From assembly GCF_946479605.1 (NCBI RefSeq), contig NZ_CAMLGT010000150.1, positions 1-9,389 on the forward strand: DNA of 9,389 nucleotides, read 5' to 3'. Both the position numbers and the translations under genes were made by a program. The DNA is from an uncultured Lacibacter sp. (GTDB lineage Bacteria; Bacteroidota; Bacteroidia; Chitinophagales; Chitinophagaceae). This document shows, one piece after another, positions 6,844-9,389 of the stretch (within the stretch, counting starts at the first letter, position 1; each line of letters begins with the position of its first letter). The notes beneath the pieces were generated by a model that was not told where the DNA came from, searched no databases, and saw only the letters and a list, made by a program, of their open reading frames with translations.

Positions 6844-8250
6844 ATGAAGAAAGGAATTTTGAGTTTATTGATTTTGTGTTTGTCAGCATGCAAGGCATTG
6901 CATGCCCAGGATACTGTGCGTGTGCTGGCAGAAGACGAATTTATTGCGATTGTAAAACAACATCACCCTGTTGCAAAACAAGCCGGTTTCTTAGTTGATG
7001 CTGCAAGGGCACAACTGCTTTCCATCCGTGGAAATTTTGATCCCGTTGTTTTTTTGAACAATGATCAAAAAACATTTGATGGAAAAAATTATTACAATTA
7101 TACTAACGTAGAGTTAGGCATTCCCACATGGTTTGGTGTGGAGCTGTATGCAGGACTTGAAAATAATTTCGGTGATTTCATTAACCCGGAAGTATCGGCC
7201 AGCCGCTCCAGTTATGCCGGCATCAGTTTACCGTTGTTAAAAGATCTGGTATTGGATAAACGTCGTGCAGCGTTGCAACAGGGAAAACTTTTCACACAAC
7301 AATCGGAATTTGAACGGCGTACTGTGATCAACGATTTGTTGTTTGATGCATACAAAGCTTACTGGAGCTGGGCAAGAGATTATCAATTGCTGATGGTACT
7401 TGATACAACGATCTTTTTGAATGAAGCAAGATATGAACTGGTGCGTATATCTTTTCAGCAGGGCGACCGTGCAGCAGTTGATACCACCGAAGCGCTGGCA
7501 CAGTTGCAAAACTTTCAACAGCAGCGTGAAGAAGCCTGGCTGAAATTCAGAAAGTCAACATTGGAACTGTCAACGTTTTTATGGTTGGGAAACAAACCGG
7601 TTTATTTAAGTGAACTTGTGATACCTGATACCGTATGGACCGCACAATCATTCACGAACTTTAAAGTTGATCAACTCAGTAACTGGCTCACGCAAACAGT
7701 AACCAATCATCCGAAGCTGCAACAGATCGATTTTAAATTACAATCATTGGAAGTGGAACGAAGATTGAAGTTTCAGAACCTGTTGCCCAAGCTTGATCTG
7801 AAATACAATTTTTTGCAGAAAGGGTATAATGTGACCAATTCATTCAATGCTAATTTCTTTGAGAATAATTACAAGTTTGGTTTGAATGCTGTTATTCCGA
7901 TTCCGAACCGGAGTGGTATTGGTGATTACCGTGCTGCACGAATTAAAATTAAAGCAACCGAACTTGACCGGAGCTTCACTGAACTGAACTTGGAGAACAA
8001 AGTCCGTTTTCATTACAACGAAGTGCTGAACCTGCAAAAGCAGATCAGCATTTACGAAAATGCGTATCGTAATTATGTGCGACTGTTTGAAGCAGAGCAA
8101 CTGAAATTTTCATTGGGCGAAACAACTTTGTTCTTATTGAACTCACGTGAAACAAAAGTGCTGGAAGCAAAACAGAAATTACTTGAACTGAAAGTGAAGT
8201 TTTATCAATCATTTGCAGCATTGAACTGGAGTGCGGGTGGTTTGCAGTAG
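6844..8250 (+). CDS. TolC-family outer-membrane efflux/secretion protein
   Basis: Predicted 468-aa outer-membrane channel completing the tripartite exporter. The N-terminus MKKGILSLLILCLSACKALHAQ is an export signal. It offers both a lipobox (LSAC, Cys16) and a signal-peptidase-I site (after Ala21, LHA-QD), so the mature end is ambiguous. The body shows the two-fold repeated OEP pattern: long coiled-coil helices rich in Gln, Leu and Glu (about 180-250 and 370-460), with outer-membrane strand segments before them (about 75-125 and 310-350). The reading frame stays open upstream to 6712 inside the HlyD gene, but ATG 6844, 22 bp after the HlyD stop, gives the only sensible signal peptide. It ends the operon; I see no clear terminator after it. 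Confidence 0.92.
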   Translation: MKKGILSLLILCLSACKALHAQDTVRVLAEDEFIAIVKQHHPVAKQAGFLVDAARAQLLSIRGNFDPVVFLNNDQKTFDGKNYYNYTNVELGIPTWFGVELYAGLENNFGDFINPEVSASRSSYAGISLPLLKDLVLDKRRAALQQGKLFTQQSEFERRTVINDLLFDAYKAYWSWARDYQLLMVLDTTIFLNEARYELVRISFQQGDRAAVDTTEALAQLQNFQQQREEAWLKFRKSTLELSTFLWLGNKPVYLSELVIPDTVWTAQSFTNFKVDQLSNWLTQTVTNHPKLQQIDFKLQSLEVERRLKFQNLLPKLDLKYNFLQKGYNVTNSFNANFFENNYKFGLNAVIPIPNRSGIGDYRAARIKIKATELDRSFTELNLENKVRFHYNEVLNLQKQISIYENAYRNYVRLFEAEQLKFSLGETTLFLLNSRETKVLEAKQKLLELKVKFYQSFAALNWSAGGLQ

Positions 8251-8310
8251 TTAATGCCCGGAGTGTTCTTCGAGTCATGCGCCAGTCCAAGTGCGGGAAA
8301 GTTTCTTTCA

Positions 8311-8362
8311 CCGCAGAGAAAGAAGAAATGGAGTTTTCGCAGAGGGGGCTTATTACTCTGCG
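8311..8362. repeat. CGCAGAG direct and inverted repeat element (probably degenerate dispersed repeat)
   Basis: CGCAGAG occurs at 8312-8318 and 8338-8344, and its inverse CTCTGCG at 8356-8362, forming a perfect 7-bp dyad around an 11-base loop (8338-8362). It lies in the 161-bp convergent gap between the TolC-like and nucleotidyltransferase genes, in sequence with GAAAGAAGAAATGGAGTTT. Similar CGCAGAG-rich stretches are dispersed in intergenic DNA of many bacteria, so this may be a decayed copy. There is no T-run to make it a convincing terminator. Confidence 0.5.
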
Positions 8363-8411
8363 CTTGCTTCTGCATCTCTTTTCTCAGCGCCAAAACTTTT
8401 CAACTGTTTTC

Positions 8412-9185
8412 TTACCTCATCTCTTCAAAATACTTCATCACGGCTTCTTCTGTTTGCTGTTGAAGAACAGTATCAGCGGTAAATAATTCGTTACGTAATG
8501 AACGGTAGAGTTGTACCGACTGTTCCAATGCTGCCATCAATGATGCTTTATTATTTGTTGCCAGTGTTTGTTGCAGATGTTGAAAGTCTTCTTCAGCAAT
8601 CGTTGTTTCCACTTTACGTACACCTCTGGGCGAGTTGTTGTTCTTGATATGCAGCAATGGACCAAACACAACCATGCGCAGGAAAGCAAGAAAATCGTGT
8701 GCCTCCATATACTCACCACGACCGATCTTCAACAACGCATAATGCACCCATGTCCAGAAACGGTCTTCGATCCATTGATGATCGGGGTGGGGGAAATGAT
8801 AATGCGTTGAATCAATGATCTGCTGCAGACTTCCGTCCCTGTCAAACAACAACACAGGATTCTCTACTCTTGTTTTTAATTCATCTGCAGTAATGAATTT
8901 AATATCTACATGCAATAACGGTGCATTGTATAAACAGATGAGTAAACGTGGTTCACCCACATGCTCACCTGTAAACGCATTCAACAGGTTGCCGAACTTG
9001 TTTGCATAGCCCATCATTTTTTCTTTATCGCCACCCACTTTTTCGGTGGTAATAAGCACAAGATCAAGATCAGAAAATTCATCCAGCTCCTGTGTGAGCC
9101 AGGAACCTGCGACTGCTAATCCAAGTATAGAAGGATCGTCTTCCGCAATGATGGCTGCGTGTGCTGCAAAAGCTTGTTGAAACAT
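8412..9185 (-). CDS. stand-alone nucleotidyltransferase-domain protein (aminoglycoside-adenylyltransferase-like fold)
   Basis: Cytoplasmic 257-aa protein with a Pol-beta-type nucleotidyltransferase domain at the N-terminus: GSW (27-29), then DEFSDLDLVLI with the metal-binding pair Asp39 and Asp41, and a third acidic residue Asp94 in LLHVDIKF. The C-terminal half (about 130-257) is helical, with WIEDRFWTWVHYALLKIGRGEYMEAHDFLAFLR resembling the helical substrate-binding part of related transferases. All three acidic residues are present, so it is probably active, moving a nucleotide to an unknown small molecule or protein. Homologues in databases are, from memory, sometimes misnamed 'oxalate:formate antiporter'; nothing here supports a transporter. 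ATG 9183-9185 is the only good start. The partial gene upstream on the same strand ends 46 bp away, so the two may share a transcript. True antibiotic resistance is not implied. Confidence 0.82.
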   Translation of the reverse strand: MFQQAFAAHAAIIAEDDPSILGLAVAGSWLTQELDEFSDLDLVLITTEKVGGDKEKMMGYANKFGNLLNAFTGEHVGEPRLLICLYNAPLLHVDIKFITADELKTRVENPVLLFDRDGSLQQIIDSTHYHFPHPDHQWIEDRFWTWVHYALLKIGRGEYMEAHDFLAFLRMVVFGPLLHIKNNNSPRGVRKVETTIAEEDFQHLQQTLATNNKASLMAALEQSVQLYRSLRNELFTADTVLQQQTEEAVMKYFEEMR

Positions 9186-9231
9186 TGGTGATGAATGTGA
9201 GATGAAGGTAAACGAAAATGATTTTTAAGGT

Positions 9232-9389
9232 TTAGTTATCTCGTCCGAAAAGAGTAGCAATACCCTCTTGTTTTTCCGCAAGAGTCAAAAGTTCTCTTTG
9301 AAAATTATCAATTGCATTTGGTTCAACTAATAGCTCAAGTGTTATTTTATTTTTTTCTTCTTCTCGATATTCAGTTGCAACATTGTCTT
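9232..9389 (-). CDS. C-terminal fragment of an unrecognised protein, runs off the right edge
   Basis: The minus strand is open from the window edge to a TAA at 9232-9234 in one frame only, giving 51 codons that read DNVATEYREEEKNKI near the start and end EGIATLFGRDN. The peptide is charged, soluble-looking and partly helical. The other two minus frames carry early stops. It lies 46 bp upstream of the nucleotidyltransferase start on the same strand. I recognise no family; too little is present to assign a function. Confidence 0.6.
   Translation of the reverse strand, partial: DNVATEYREEEKNKITLELLVEPNAIDNFQRELLTLAEKQEGIATLFGRDN

Noticed and set aside
8338..8362. CGCAGAG/CTCTGCG hairpin as a bidirectional terminator
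   Set aside because: Neither side is followed by a T-run, and the 11-base loop with a 7-bp stem is weak; a repeat remnant is a better description.
1..9389. CRISPR array, tRNA, rRNA, insertion sequence or phage module
   Set aside because: No regularly spaced repeats, no cloverleaf-like or rRNA-like sequence, and no transposase or integrase motifs were seen on either strand.

Overview
The window looks like ordinary chromosome from a Bacteroidota bacterium, probably of the Chitinophagaceae type. The evidence is: TAnnTTTG -7 promoter boxes, little sign of Shine-Dalgarno sequences, a lipoprotein FKBP with an LTAC lipobox, a CCDC81-type HU protein fused to a membrane anchor and SPOR-like tail, and moderately AT-rich DNA. 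The taxonomic call is inference; no rRNA or marker gene is present.

Left part (1-2160). The first 120 bases are GC-rich (65% over bases 1-60 by my count) and may hold the end of a plus-strand gene that stops 5 bp from a convergent minus-strand gene. That minus-strand gene encodes an inner-membrane HU/CCDC81-like protein with a periplasmic SPOR-like domain, and it starts at GTG. A 175-bp divergent intergenic region carries a TAnnTTTG box for each direction and an ACCGGT-A-ACCGGT palindrome. Rightward come a small two-helix membrane protein of unknown function and a lipoprotein FKBP prolyl isomerase, closed by a clear hairpin terminator.

Middle (2160-3615). A single-chain iron-sulfur L-serine ammonia-lyase (SdaA) starts at TTG just downstream of its own TAnnTTTG promoter. 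Its three cluster cysteines are in place and the protein ends exactly on a cysteine, which fits the 'tail-in-mouth' fourth ligand described for the Legionella enzyme.

Right-centre (3750-8250). Three closely spaced plus-strand genes (15-bp and 22-bp gaps) encode an ABC exporter half-transporter, an HlyD-type periplasmic adaptor and a TolC-type outer-membrane protein. Together they form a complete type-I-secretion-like envelope-spanning conduit. The ABC protein lacks a C39 peptidase domain, and its nucleotide-binding domain is degenerate: signature LSSAV instead of LSGGQ, Walker B LLLLEE instead of LLLLDE, and Asn in place of the switch His. Walker A and the putative catalytic Glu are kept. No candidate substrate gene is next to it. 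This is the most interesting part of the window.

Right end (8251-9389). A 161-bp convergent intergenic region holds a degenerate CGCAGAG/CTCTGCG repeat. A minus-strand stand-alone nucleotidyltransferase of the aminoglycoside-adenylyltransferase-like superfamily follows, and then the C-terminal 51 codons of an unrecognised minus-strand gene that runs off the right edge.
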